A DNA stretch of 64,000 nucleotides, taken from NCBI RefSeq assembly GCF_024721305.1, contig NZ_JAMXOD010000003.1, positions 1 to 64,000 of the forward strand. Reading direction: 5' to 3'. The position numbers and the translations under genes were made by a program. This document shows, piece by piece, positions 54,878-63,863 of this stretch. The notes beneath the pieces are model-generated. The model was given only the letters and a program-made list of their open reading frames with translations, had not been told where the DNA came from and searched no databases. Source of the stretch: Aequitasia blattaphilus (lineage in GTDB: Bacteria > Bacillota > Clostridia > Lachnospirales > Lachnospiraceae). Position 1 is the stretch's first letter; every line of letters starts with the position of its first letter.

Positions 54878-54906
54878 ATAATACAATATTTTTCCATGTA
54901 CTGCAA
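54878..54906 (-). promoter_or_regulatory. Promoter of LCP2
   Basis: Minus-strand TTGCAG (54901-54906), 17-base spacer, TATTAT (54878-54883), right after the end of the GT2 gene at 54919. Confidence 0.65.
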
Positions 54907-54918
54907 GGTTGAAGACCT

Positions 54919-55878
54919 CTATTTCGAAAGGAACTTCCGAAAAATATTAACCCAAAGTTCCATTTGAATCAGAATATAATTTTTGATGTTTTCTTTCCTG
55001 ACCTTTGTTTTCCGTACTTTATAAGAATATTTAAAACCACTGATTAATCCTTTAAAATACTCTTTTCCAAATCCTTTTTTCACAAAAAATACATACTTTA
55101 TCCCAAATCCAATCAGCAAAAAGGGAAGGTTCAAAATTATTTGCAAAGTTGGCATATTCTTATATATCAAATAGATATTATTCCTTGAGGAATAACCAAT
55201 CTTAAAAAGGTTATATCTGGATCCACTTGAGCCGCTTCCAATGTGATAAACCCTTGCTTTAGGCTCAACCTTGTTTTTATAACCCGCTATTCTGCCTCGA
55301 TATCCAACATCAATATCTTCCAAATATGCAAAAAAGCTCTCATCAAAAAGACCAATCTTTTTAAAAACCTCTCTTCGGTAGATGGCTGCTCCTGCACAAG
55401 CTGCAAATGTATTGATTTCCGTCCTATAGTTTTCTACATCTTTGTCTCTGCCTCTCGCATAAGCCCACCCCATTGCATTGTAAAAAGTACCGGCACTATC
55501 TACCTTATTTCGATTGTTATATTGAATCATCAAAGCTTCTACTGAAAACACCTTGTCATTTTTCTTAATAGAAGAAAGAAGCTCTTCCACAAACCCATAT
55601 TCAATTTCAGTGTCATTGTTTAACAGAAGAACGTAAGGGGTTTTTGCCCTTTTAATCCCTTCATTTACAGCTCTGGAAAAGCCGTAATTCTTATCCAATA
55701 GTATGTATTCATAATGAGGATATTCTCTTCTTGCCTCTTGAATGCTTCCATCCTCCGAGGCATTGTCTACAATAATCACGTCTACGTCCAGAGTGTTTTT
55801 CTCTTGAATCGAAGACAAGCAATGATTTAGAAATTTGATTCCGTTGTAATTCGGAATTACGATTGTTACTTCCTTCAT
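54919..55878 (-). CDS. GT2 glycosyltransferase
   Basis: 319 residues. Family 2 GT-A: VTIVIPNYNGIKFLNHCLSSI at the start, VDVIIVDNASEDGS, and VLLLNNDTEIEYG with the NDT metal-binding element. The C-terminal part has GSGSSGSRYNLF and a membrane-near helix. Resembles rhamnosyltransferase-like enzymes of surface glycan loci. The start follows the preceding gene's stop directly, so coupled translation is likely. Confidence 0.88.
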   Translation of the reverse strand: MKEVTIVIPNYNGIKFLNHCLSSIQEKNTLDVDVIIVDNASEDGSIQEARREYPHYEYILLDKNYGFSRAVNEGIKRAKTPYVLLLNNDTEIEYGFVEELLSSIKKNDKVFSVEALMIQYNNRNKVDSAGTFYNAMGWAYARGRDKDVENYRTEINTFAACAGAAIYRREVFKKIGLFDESFFAYLEDIDVGYRGRIAGYKNKVEPKARVYHIGSGSSGSRYNLFKIGYSSRNNIYLIYKNMPTLQIILNLPFLLIGFGIKYVFFVKKGFGKEYFKGLISGFKYSYKVRKTKVRKENIKNYILIQMELWVNIFRKFLSK

Positions 55879-57438
55879 TTACGCCTCCTTTGGATTATAA
55901 TAGTAATATGGATCCCTTTTCTTCATTCTTTCCTTATGGATTTTTGATAGTTTTTCTTTGGAAGTCTCCGAAAAATCTGGCAAGCCTTTTTTTCTTTGAA
56001 TCATCACATCTGAGTTATACACAATGCGATAGCCTTGTTCTCGTATCCGAAAAGCCAAATCCACGCTTCTCTCCTCTTCAGAAAGACCCTTTAGAAATCC
56101 ACCAGTCAAATCAAATGCTTGCTTTTTGATTAACGCTCCCTTTAAAGAAACGGCTGATACCTCCGAAAACAAGTCACCTCGGTGCATATATCCAGTTAGT
56201 ATTCTTGGCATTCCCTGAAAAATATACTTCACATCACCTTCTCCAGCAAAAATACCGGCATGTTGATAGCGCCCTTTTCTGTCAACCAATTTCACTCCAA
56301 CCATTCCTACATCCCTGCGCATCCCAGAAGCCACCAGCTTATCCAGCCACTTGGAATCTTTGATTACCATTCCCTCTTCCAGAAAAACCATAAATTCACA
56401 GTCCTTATCCCGTACCTCTTTACGCGAACAAAAGGTCACATTATCATAATCTGTATGAGACTTAAAATAAGAAAAATCTCCCTTTACCAGTGCAAGTACT
56501 TTTGGGTTTCCTTTCTTTTCATAGTCAATATGGTAGAATCCCGGATTATTTGTCTTAGACACCTTCCCGGCATCTCCCCAGCGAGTAAGATGATCTGAGA
56601 TTGCCTTTACACCACTATCATACGCATATGTTTTACTATAGGGATTATCTGCAGTAGAGTTCTCATGCACTCGCCAATGATACAGCACTTTGTCAATGTG
56701 TTTGATTTTATTTGTGTTCTCAATGCAGCGAAACAGAAAATCATGATCCTGAGCACCATCATAATCACTATGAAATCCGCCCACTTTCAAAGCAAGCTCT
56801 CTTCGCACTACTAAAAAATGGGTGATGTAATTGTTGGAACGTAGTAAATCCAAGTTGAATTCCGGTTTAAAGTTTGGAAGAAAGTGCTCTTCATCCATTT
56901 CTTTTATTTTATCTTCATCAGAATAAATCATATCCAGAGAAGGGTCTTCGTTCAATAATTTCACGTATTCAAATAATGCATTCGGTGCCAAAACATCATC
57001 ATGATCCAAAAGCCCTATGAATTCTCCTTGTGCCATAGAAAGCGCATGGTTTGTATTTTCTGATATTCCTTTGTTTTCTTCCAGCTCCACAACACGTATG
57101 CGATGATCCGTAAACTTCTCAATGATGCTCTTATTTTCTTTGTTCCCAGGATTACCGTTCGCAATGCATAATTCCCAGTTTTCATAGGATTGATTTTCCA
57201 CAGATTTAAGCATTTCCTCTAAATATTTATTAGGTGCGTCATACACTGGTACTAAAATGCTAATCAACGGAACAAGGGAAAGAGACGCTTCTCTTTGACT
57301 TTGAAGCGTTTCTTCCCCTGCTTTTTGTTTCTCGTAAAAACTCGAATAATCGAATCCTCTTTGATATACTTTATCCAGCCCCTTGATTAAAAGAGGTTTT
57401 ATTCCATACTTTTTTAAATATTGAACTGCTTTTTTCAA
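55879..57438 (-). CDS. GT2 glycosyltransferase with degenerate second domain
   Basis: 519 residues. The first GT2 domain (about 58-290; PLISILVPVYDAPNKY, YSDEDKI, HWRVHENS) looks intact, with DDV at the DxD position. The second region (about 305-500) aligns by eye with the second GT2 domain of the 831-residue neighbour, but its metal site is EEG instead of NDT, and the sugar-nucleotide opening strand is shortened. It may be structural only. The start is TTG with AGGTAGG upstream. Confidence 0.82.
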   Translation of the reverse strand: MKKAVQYLKKYGIKPLLIKGLDKVYQRGFDYSSFYEKQKAGEETLQSQREASLSLVPLISILVPVYDAPNKYLEEMLKSVENQSYENWELCIANGNPGNKENKSIIEKFTDHRIRVVELEENKGISENTNHALSMAQGEFIGLLDHDDVLAPNALFEYVKLLNEDPSLDMIYSDEDKIKEMDEEHFLPNFKPEFNLDLLRSNNYITHFLVVRRELALKVGGFHSDYDGAQDHDFLFRCIENTNKIKHIDKVLYHWRVHENSTADNPYSKTYAYDSGVKAISDHLTRWGDAGKVSKTNNPGFYHIDYEKKGNPKVLALVKGDFSYFKSHTDYDNVTFCSRKEVRDKDCEFMVFLEEGMVIKDSKWLDKLVASGMRRDVGMVGVKLVDRKGRYQHAGIFAGEGDVKYIFQGMPRILTGYMHRGDLFSEVSAVSLKGALIKKQAFDLTGGFLKGLSEEERSVDLAFRIREQGYRIVYNSDVMIQRKKGLPDFSETSKEKLSKIHKERMKKRDPYYYYNPKEA

Positions 57439-57456
57439 AACAACCTACCTTTACCT

Positions 57457-59952
57457 TTATGGGAGTGTATAAGGTGCCTGATGAATTGCAAAGTTTTTAT
57501 TATAGAAGGGATCTCCGTCTTTCAGAATTTTATCCCAGCGTTCTCTGAATTTGTTAACTTCTTCATCAAACCGTTTCATTTTTTCTAATGTGTTCTCATA
57601 TCCTCTGGATTTAGATTCATAATGGAACCATTCCGAGAATGCATTGAACACAATGTACTTATCAAGCTCACGGATTCGCAGGCATAAGTCTACATCATTA
57701 CCTGCCACCTCAAAGATTGGGTCAAACCCACCTATTTCTTCAAATATTGCTCTCTTGGTCATCAAGCAGGCCGCTGTGACGGCACTGTAGTTCCCGTTAA
57801 TTCTTGCGCGAACCATGTATCCATAGTCATTTCTTCCAATTTCTGTATTTACATGACCTGCATATCCGCCAAAACCAATGACTACTCCTGCGTGCTGTAC
57901 CGTTTCATCTTCGTATAATAGCTTTGCTCCAACTGCGCCAACATCTTCTCTCATACAGCATCCCAAAAGTTCACTAATACCTTCTGGACTAATAAGCTCT
58001 GTATCATTATTTAAAAACAAAAGATATTCTCCTGATGAATGTTCAACACCAAAGTTGTTAATCGCTGAATAATTAAATCCTTCTTTCCACGTAACCACCT
58101 TTACTTCTTTGTGTTTCTCTTCAAGCTCCTTGTAATAAGCAAAGGTTTCCTTCTCTTCACTGTTGTTCTCCACAATAATGATTTCCAGATTTTTATAAAC
58201 ACTTTTTGCAAAAATAGAATCCAAACAGCGCTTCAAGTCCTCCCTATGATCCTTGTTTGGTATAATAACCGACACCAATGGGTCTCCTTTGATTTTATAC
58301 TTTACGTGATACATTCCCCATAAATCCATCATCTCTACTTCTGCATCTACACCAACCCGTTTCAAATGCTCCTCAATCGACTTTTGTCCTGCCGTATAAG
58401 CATACATCTTACTGGATGGATCTCCTGCAACAGAATTCTCATGAATTCTCCAATGGTATAAAATTTTCGGAATATGTTTGATGCTTTTTGCCTTTTCAAT
58501 GCAGCGGAACATTAAATCATAATCCTGTGACCCGTCAAATTCCTTTCTGAACCCACCTATCTCTTTGACTATCTCATGCTTTACAACAAAGAAATGGGTA
58601 ATATAGTTATGAGAGGTAAACAAATCCGGGCTGAAATCAGGCTTAAAGTTCGGATCTTCATGGATTTCTTTCTCACCTCTGATTTTATCTTCATCCGTAT
58701 ATAAAATATCATATTTCTCTTTTTGCAAAGCCTTGACCACTTCGTAAAGTGCATTTGGTGCTAATTCGTCATCGTGATCAAAGAGACCTATGTATTCTCC
58801 TGTGGCAAGAGTTATTGCTTCATTTGTATTATCCGCAATCCCTAAGTTTTCCTCTAAAATTTTATACTTGATCCGGCTGTCTTTCTCTGCATAAGCTTTC
58901 AATTCTGCCTCTACAACAGCATCTCCACCGCTTCCATCTGCAATGCACAACTCCCAGTTACTATAGGACTGATTTATAACAGAGTCTATCATCTTCCTTA
59001 AGAAGCTCTGGGGCGTCTTATAGGTTGGCGTTACCACACTAATCAGTGGTGCATACTCAAATTCTTTCTTTGCCTGTTTCTCTAACTCATCTTTTGTAGC
59101 CTTGTTCTCTTCGAACCATAACTCATAAGGTTTCCCTCCATGATTGATTCGATTAATCAAATATTCCTTAAAGCCTTTAAAACCGTGATTCTGCAGTTGG
59201 ACAATTCCTTTTTTCACATTGGCTGCATTGACTTTCTTTACAACCGTTTTAACCATACCAACCTTGGTCAAATATTGATTCTTTTTGTCAATCTTATCTG
59301 GATCAAAGCTTACTTTTGTATGTTCTACTCCATCTGACAGTATGAGAATTACACTTTCTCCATGTATATAGTTAACATCAATTTCAAAGCCGCATTCCAC
59401 TTGTGCCTCTTCAATGATTCCCAGCTTTACCAGATCTTTCCGGCTCTGTCTTGCCAAGCGGATATCCTGCTTTTTCTTCGACTGGTCTACAATTGCCAAA
59501 TTCAAAGGATCATTTGTTTCATAAGAGACAGCCCATCCTCTAATCTTTGCAACGTCCTCATTCACACTTACAAAGTCAATTGCATAGGTAATTGATTTTT
59601 TATCTTCCAGCTTGTTTAGGCCTCTCTCATTCAGCTTTAGAATTGTTTTTGCTTCCACTTCTGTCCTTGCAATCAATTCAAATTCTGTTGGCTCTATATC
59701 CTTTGGTAACTCCACTGTAATATGAAATCCACACTTCAAATCTGGCTTGTATTTTTTTTCAAACTTCTTTTTTACATCCGAACGGTTGCTTGTCTTGAGT
59801 TTAAATACCCGTTTCTTCTGGTTCACGCGGGCAACAAATGTTACCTCTTCTCCCTCTGAATCAAAACACCATCCCCGAACAATAAACAGCTGTTTGTCTG
59901 GAAGGTTCTTATATCTTTTTTTATCAATATAATGCTTAATTCCCAATTTCAA
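57457..59952 (-). CDS. Large two-domain GT2 glycosyltransferase
   Basis: 831 residues. The N-terminal 210 residues carry two tandem modules of similar pattern (RGW ... R.D ... CGFHITVE, and RGW ... R.D ... CGFEIDVN), probably beta-sandwich sugar-binding or docking parts. Then GT2 domain A (about 300-540; ISVVTPTYKTPQSFLR, YTDEDKI) and GT2 domain B (from about 560; VSVIIPNKDHREDLKR, LLFLNNDTELIS). Such two-enzyme proteins build disaccharide repeats of surface glycans. The start is TTG at 59950-59952, or a second TTG two codons later with better spacing. Confidence 0.85.
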   Translation of the reverse strand: MKLGIKHYIDKKRYKNLPDKQLFIVRGWCFDSEGEEVTFVARVNQKKRVFKLKTSNRSDVKKKFEKKYKPDLKCGFHITVELPKDIEPTEFELIARTEVEAKTILKLNERGLNKLEDKKSITYAIDFVSVNEDVAKIRGWAVSYETNDPLNLAIVDQSKKKQDIRLARQSRKDLVKLGIIEEAQVECGFEIDVNYIHGESVILILSDGVEHTKVSFDPDKIDKKNQYLTKVGMVKTVVKKVNAANVKKGIVQLQNHGFKGFKEYLINRINHGGKPYELWFEENKATKDELEKQAKKEFEYAPLISVVTPTYKTPQSFLRKMIDSVINQSYSNWELCIADGSGGDAVVEAELKAYAEKDSRIKYKILEENLGIADNTNEAITLATGEYIGLFDHDDELAPNALYEVVKALQKEKYDILYTDEDKIRGEKEIHEDPNFKPDFSPDLFTSHNYITHFFVVKHEIVKEIGGFRKEFDGSQDYDLMFRCIEKAKSIKHIPKILYHWRIHENSVAGDPSSKMYAYTAGQKSIEEHLKRVGVDAEVEMMDLWGMYHVKYKIKGDPLVSVIIPNKDHREDLKRCLDSIFAKSVYKNLEIIIVENNSEEKETFAYYKELEEKHKEVKVVTWKEGFNYSAINNFGVEHSSGEYLLFLNNDTELISPEGISELLGCCMREDVGAVGAKLLYEDETVQHAGVVIGFGGYAGHVNTEIGRNDYGYMVRARINGNYSAVTAACLMTKRAIFEEIGGFDPIFEVAGNDVDLCLRIRELDKYIVFNAFSEWFHYESKSRGYENTLEKMKRFDEEVNKFRERWDKILKDGDPFYNKNFAIHQAPYTLP

Positions 59953-59962
59953 TATCCTCCTC

Positions 59963-60559
59963 TTATTTAAAGAGCTTGTAAAGAAAACTCATGAACCCTA
60001 CAATGTATGCAATAAATACAAGGAGGATTACAAACGTTTCGATATCAAACATCTTCACTAACGTTCTTAAAAACAAAGTTCCCTCAATCTTCTCTTCTCC
60101 TAATATAAAGGTTGTATTTTCTTCTTGTTGCGTATGATAAACAAAAGAAAGTCCATTTTTGTCATCCTCATTTTCCCCACGTATCACTAAGGTTAAATTT
60201 CTGCCTTTCACTCCCTTAATAGACGAAAAGGGAATTTTATTAAACTTATTATTCTCCGTATCGATTCCCTTTAATGTATTTTCTCCTAATACATCTCCAC
60301 TTTCTGTATCAAGAAGGGTGAAGTGTATCGTAGTTTTCGAAACATCTCCCACATGTTGAAGCTTAACGCTAACCCCATCTATGGCGTCTTCCTTAGATAT
60401 AAATGTTTGTTCCATCTGTCCAGACAATACACCCGTTGTAAGAAATGTGTTTTCCTCTAGATTATCATTATAAACTGCATGCTTCTTTTCGATATGTGCG
60501 TAGAAAAAGCTAAATATAACAGCAGCTATCAGTAATATAAGTATCTTTAATCTTTTCAT
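59963..60559 (-). CDS. Two-helix membrane protein in the glycan locus, function unknown
   Basis: 198 residues. N-terminal membrane helix (1-23, MKRLKILILLIAAVIFSFFY), an outer domain of about 140 residues with beta-strand pattern (VSVKLQHVGDVSKTTIHFTLLD and NLTLVIRGENE), and a C-terminal helix (FVILLVFIAYIVGFMSFLY). I do not recognise the family. The outer domain may handle glycan at the exporter. It sits between the ABC ATPase and the large GT, same transcript. The ATG at 60557-60559 follows GAGG; the open frame to 60646 overlaps the ATPase gene. Confidence 0.65.
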   Translation of the reverse strand: MKRLKILILLIAAVIFSFFYAHIEKKHAVYNDNLEENTFLTTGVLSGQMEQTFISKEDAIDGVSVKLQHVGDVSKTTIHFTLLDTESGDVLGENTLKGIDTENNKFNKIPFSSIKGVKGRNLTLVIRGENEDDKNGLSFVYHTQQEENTTFILGEEKIEGTLFLRTLVKMFDIETFVILLVFIAYIVGFMSFLYKLFK

Positions 60560-60573
60560 CGATTTCCTCTTTG

Positions 60574-61308
60574 CTATGTATTTTGATATTCTTTGGCTAT
60601 TTCCTTTGCGTCTCCGTATTTCACCATGTTTCCTTTTTCCAGCCATACAATTTTATTGCAGATGGATTGAACTTGCTCAATACTATGAGATACAAATAGA
60701 ATCGTTGTCCCTGCATCCATCATTGCCTGGATTCGTTCCACACATTTTTGCTGAAAACGAAAGTCTCCTACAGAAAGCACCTCATCAACAATCAATATGT
60801 CTGGTGTTCCAATCGTAGCAATTGCAAAAGCCAATCTGGAAACCATACCAGATGAAAAGTTTTTAATGGGTACGTTCATGAATTCTGAAAGCTCTGAAAA
60901 CTCCACAATATCCTTGTAGTACTCTCCCATCTCTTTACGGCTGTGCCCTAACAGCGCACCATTCAGATAGATATTCTCATCTGCTGTCAAATCATAATCA
61001 AACCCTGCACCAAGCTCAATCAATGGCGCAACTGTACCGTATACCGCCACGCTTCCTTTTGTAGGCTTAAGTACACCGGCTATTGTCTTTAGAAGTGTAC
61101 TTTTCCCACTTCCATTTAAACCGACCAATCCCACTGAATCACCTTTATTTACTTCAAAGGATATATCCTTGAGCGCCCAGAATTCATTATATGACACTTG
61201 TCTTTTTAAGGTTTTTATTACATACTCTTTAAAATTATCAAAACGTTCTGATGACATGTTGAACTTCATGGATACGTGTTCAACCTTCACCGCTAAATTA
61301 TCATTCAT
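60574..61308 (-). CDS. ABC transporter ATPase for surface polysaccharide export
   Basis: 244 residues, Wzt/TagH-like. Walker A GLNGSGKST near 60, signature NFSSGMVSRLAFA near 145, Walker B DILIVDEVLSVGD. The protein stops soon after the nucleotide domain, without the C-terminal O-antigen-binding module of Wzt, so chain-end recognition must come from elsewhere. Pairs with the permease just upstream. Confidence 0.92.
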   Translation of the reverse strand: MNDNLAVKVEHVSMKFNMSSERFDNFKEYVIKTLKRQVSYNEFWALKDISFEVNKGDSVGLVGLNGSGKSTLLKTIAGVLKPTKGSVAVYGTVAPLIELGAGFDYDLTADENIYLNGALLGHSRKEMGEYYKDIVEFSELSEFMNVPIKNFSSGMVSRLAFAIATIGTPDILIVDEVLSVGDFRFQQKCVERIQAMMDAGTTILFVSHSIEQVQSICNKIVWLEKGNMVKYGDAKEIAKEYQNT

Positions 61309-61316
61309 ATGAACTC

Positions 61317-62093
61317 CTATATACTTAGAATAAATGAATCTTGCTTTTTATAAAATACATACAGCCCCAATACAAGCATAACAAAAGACTCAACAATTGC
61401 GATTATTACAGACATGGGACTAAATATATGATTGTAAATCATTACATCTCTTACCATACTTAAAATATTGGTTAATGGATTTAACTCCACCAATTTTCTC
61501 AGCCACTCTGGCAACTGTGTAATTGGATAGATGACTGGTGTCAGGTACATAAGAGCTGTTGTAAAAACACCATACAAATGTACGATATCCCTGAACTTCA
61601 CTGTAATTGCAGATAGAATCAAACCAACTCCCGTGGATAAAACAACAAGAAACAGTAAGGGAACCGGAACTAACAAAACACTCCAATGCAATTCTGACCT
61701 TGTTGCCACCATTACAAGCAAAAGAGCCGTAAAGGATGCCATTAAGTTAATAAAGCTGGAAAAGATTCTGGAAATTACAAATAAATATTTAGGTACATAC
61801 ACCTTCTTAATCAATGGTCCACTATTAATGATTGATGTCATTGCTCCATTCGTTGCATCTGAAAAGAAGTTGAATACCACCTGACCACTTAAGATGTATA
61901 AGGGGTAATTCTCGATTTCAAAGCGAAAAATATTGGAAAAAACCACTGATAGAATAATCATCATAAACAATGGGTTTAACAATGTCCAAAGTACACCTAA
62001 AACAGACCTTCTATATTTAATCTTTATATCTCTTGCCACCAACTCATTGAGCAGCGGTCTAAACTTTAAAAAATTCTGTATATAAACCGACAT
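61317..62093 (-). CDS. ABC-2 type polysaccharide exporter permease
   Basis: 258 residues, six membrane helices, Wzm/TagG type: RPLLNELVARDIKIKYRRSVLG near the N-terminus and the conserved LTPVIYPITQLP segment near 190. Exports completed glycan or its lipid-linked form. It is followed by its ATPase partner eight bases later and preceded by rfbC. Confidence 0.92.
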   Translation of the reverse strand: MSVYIQNFLKFRPLLNELVARDIKIKYRRSVLGVLWTLLNPLFMMIILSVVFSNIFRFEIENYPLYILSGQVVFNFFSDATNGAMTSIINSGPLIKKVYVPKYLFVISRIFSSFINLMASFTALLLVMVATRSELHWSVLLVPVPLLFLVVLSTGVGLILSAITVKFRDIVHLYGVFTTALMYLTPVIYPITQLPEWLRKLVELNPLTNILSMVRDVMIYNHIFSPMSVIIAIVESFVMLVLGLYVFYKKQDSFILSI

Positions 62094-62104
62094 GTTTCCT
62101 CCAA

Positions 62105-62653
62105 TTATTTCAAGTCCTTAAGTTTTGACCATTTCTGATCCTTGTCCGAGATGTTTAATTCTACACCTTCCTGGTACGGCCAGTCAATGCCAATGTCTGG
62201 ATCATTATAGATTAGACCCCCCTCATCATTTGGATGATAGAAGTCCGAACATTTATAAGCAAATTCTGCGGTATCGGATAAAACTAAGAAGCCATGGGCA
62301 AAACCCTTTGGAATAAAAAACTGCTTCTTATTTTCTGCCGACAGTACCACTCCAAACCATTGTCCATAGGTTTTTGAATCTGTCCGTAAATCTACCGCAA
62401 CATCAAACACTTCTCCACTTACTACACGCACCACCTTATCCTGTGGGTGGTTGATCTGATAATGAAGTCCTCTTAGAACTCCTCTCGTTGAGCTTGATTG
62501 ATTATCTTGAACAAATTCCAGATCAATTCCAGCCTCTTTAAAGTCATTATAGTTATATGTCTCCATGAAATAGCCTCTGTTATCACCGAACACAGCCGGT
62601 GTAAGCACCTTTAATCCTTCTATTTCACATGTCTCAACTTGTATTTTACCCAT
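62105..62653 (-). CDS. rfbC: dTDP-4-dehydrorhamnose 3,5-epimerase
   Basis: 182 residues, cupin-type epimerase of the dTDP-L-rhamnose pathway. RGLHYQ with the catalytic His near 60, the KDQKW-like C-terminus, and KQFFIPKGFAHGFLVLSD near 115 are typical. The start is ATG at 62651-62653, five bases after AGGAGG. Upstream TTG at 62675 has no site. It lies between rfbB and the ABC permease. rfbA and rfbD are not in this window. Confidence 0.95.
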   Translation of the reverse strand: MGKIQVETCEIEGLKVLTPAVFGDNRGYFMETYNYNDFKEAGIDLEFVQDNQSSSTRGVLRGLHYQINHPQDKVVRVVSGEVFDVAVDLRTDSKTYGQWFGVVLSAENKKQFFIPKGFAHGFLVLSDTAEFAYKCSDFYHPNDEGGLIYNDPDIGIDWPYQEGVELNISDKDQKWSKLKDLK

Positions 62654-62689
62654 TTCGTCCTCCTGCAAATTCTTCAAAACACAAACAGA

Positions 62690-62718
62690 GCTGTTGCAAA
62701 ATGCTTTTGCAACAACCC
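62690..62718 (-). terminator. Hairpin between rfbB and rfbC
   Basis: Nine-base perfect inner stem GTTGCAAAA/TTTTGCAAC around a TGC loop (62693-62713), extended with mismatches. T tract on the minus strand is interrupted (TGTTTGTGTTTTG). It likely reduces, not stops, read-through into rfbC. Confidence 0.5.
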
Positions 62719-62724
62719 TTCACT

Positions 62725-63801
62725 TTATTCGTACATCTCTTCATAATATTTCTGATAATCACCACTGGTTATATTTTCCATCCAGTCCTCATTTTCAAAA
62801 AACCACTGAATTGTCTTTTTGATTCCATCTTCAAATTTAGTTTCCGGATACCAGCCAATTTCTTTCTTGATTTTATCTGGCGCAATTGCATAGCGTCTGT
62901 CGTGACCTTTTCGATCCTCTACATAAGTAATCAGCTTCTCGCTTACATTTGCTCTTCTCGGATCATTTTCATCCAGCATTTCATTTAGCGTATCTAAAAT
63001 AATGTGAATGATTTGAATGTTTTGTTTTTCGTTGTGACCACCGATATTATAAGTTTCAAACAGACGTCCCTGCTCCTGAACCATATCAATACCTTTTGCA
63101 TGGTCTTCTACATACAACCAGTCTCTTACATTTTTTCCATCTCCATAAACAGGAAGATTCTTTCCCTTTAACGCATTGTTAATAATCAGCGGAATTAATT
63201 TTTCCGGAAACTGGTACGGTCCATAGTTATTACTTGTGTTCGTAATGTTCGCCGGAAACTTATATGTATCCATATATGATTTTACAAGCATGTCTGATGA
63301 TGCCTTGCTTGCCGAATAAGGACTATGGGGATCATAAGGGGTATCTTCATAGAAAAAGCTTCCATCATCCTCTAATGAGCCATATACCTCATCTGTTGAT
63401 ACATGTAAAAATTTCTTTCCTTCTTTGTATATATTATCCCCAATCTCCCAGGAAGCTTTTGCTGCATTTAGCATAACCAAAGTTCCTAACACATTAGTTT
63501 TTACAAATACATCCGGGTTTTTGATACTTCTGTCCACATGACTTTCTGCTGCAAAATGTACCACCCTGTCAATGTCGTTTTCTTCAAATATTTTATTGAT
63601 TGCTTCTGCATCACAAATATCCGCTTTTATGAACGTATAGTTTTCTCTGTCCTCTACGCTTTTTAAGTTTTCCAGATTACCTGCATAGGTCAACTTATCT
63701 ACATTAATGATACGAATCTCCTCGTTGTATTTACGAAACATATAATGAATGTAGTTTGAGCCAATGAATCCTGCTCCTCCTGTTACCAAATAAGTTCTCA
63801 T
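62725..63801 (-). CDS. rfbB: dTDP-glucose 4,6-dehydratase
   Basis: 358 residues, short-chain dehydrogenase fold. The NAD-binding TGGAGFIGSNYIHYM is at residues 6-20, the catalytic Ser/Thr-Tyr-Lys set is seen as HVSTDEVYG and YSASKASSD near 165, and NNYGPYQFPEKLIPL is typical. Makes dTDP-4-keto-6-deoxyglucose. The promoter is likely the extended -10 at 63829-63834. The rhamnose product would feed the GT2 genes. Confidence 0.97.
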   Translation of the reverse strand: MRTYLVTGGAGFIGSNYIHYMFRKYNEEIRIINVDKLTYAGNLENLKSVEDRENYTFIKADICDAEAINKIFEENDIDRVVHFAAESHVDRSIKNPDVFVKTNVLGTLVMLNAAKASWEIGDNIYKEGKKFLHVSTDEVYGSLEDDGSFFYEDTPYDPHSPYSASKASSDMLVKSYMDTYKFPANITNTSNNYGPYQFPEKLIPLIINNALKGKNLPVYGDGKNVRDWLYVEDHAKGIDMVQEQGRLFETYNIGGHNEKQNIQIIHIILDTLNEMLDENDPRRANVSEKLITYVEDRKGHDRRYAIAPDKIKKEIGWYPETKFEDGIKKTIQWFFENEDWMENITSGDYQKYYEEMYE

Positions 63802-63828
63802 AGAACACCTCCAAATTTATTCCTTGAC

Positions 63829-63834
63829 ATTATA
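63829..63834 (-). promoter_or_regulatory. Extended -10 element of rfbB
   Basis: Minus-strand TGATATAAT (core 63829-63834), 28 bases before the rfbB ATG. No convincing -35 is seen at 17 bases. Confidence 0.5.
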
Positions 63835-63863
63835 TCAAAGTTTTCAAGGTTTTGCTATAAGAA

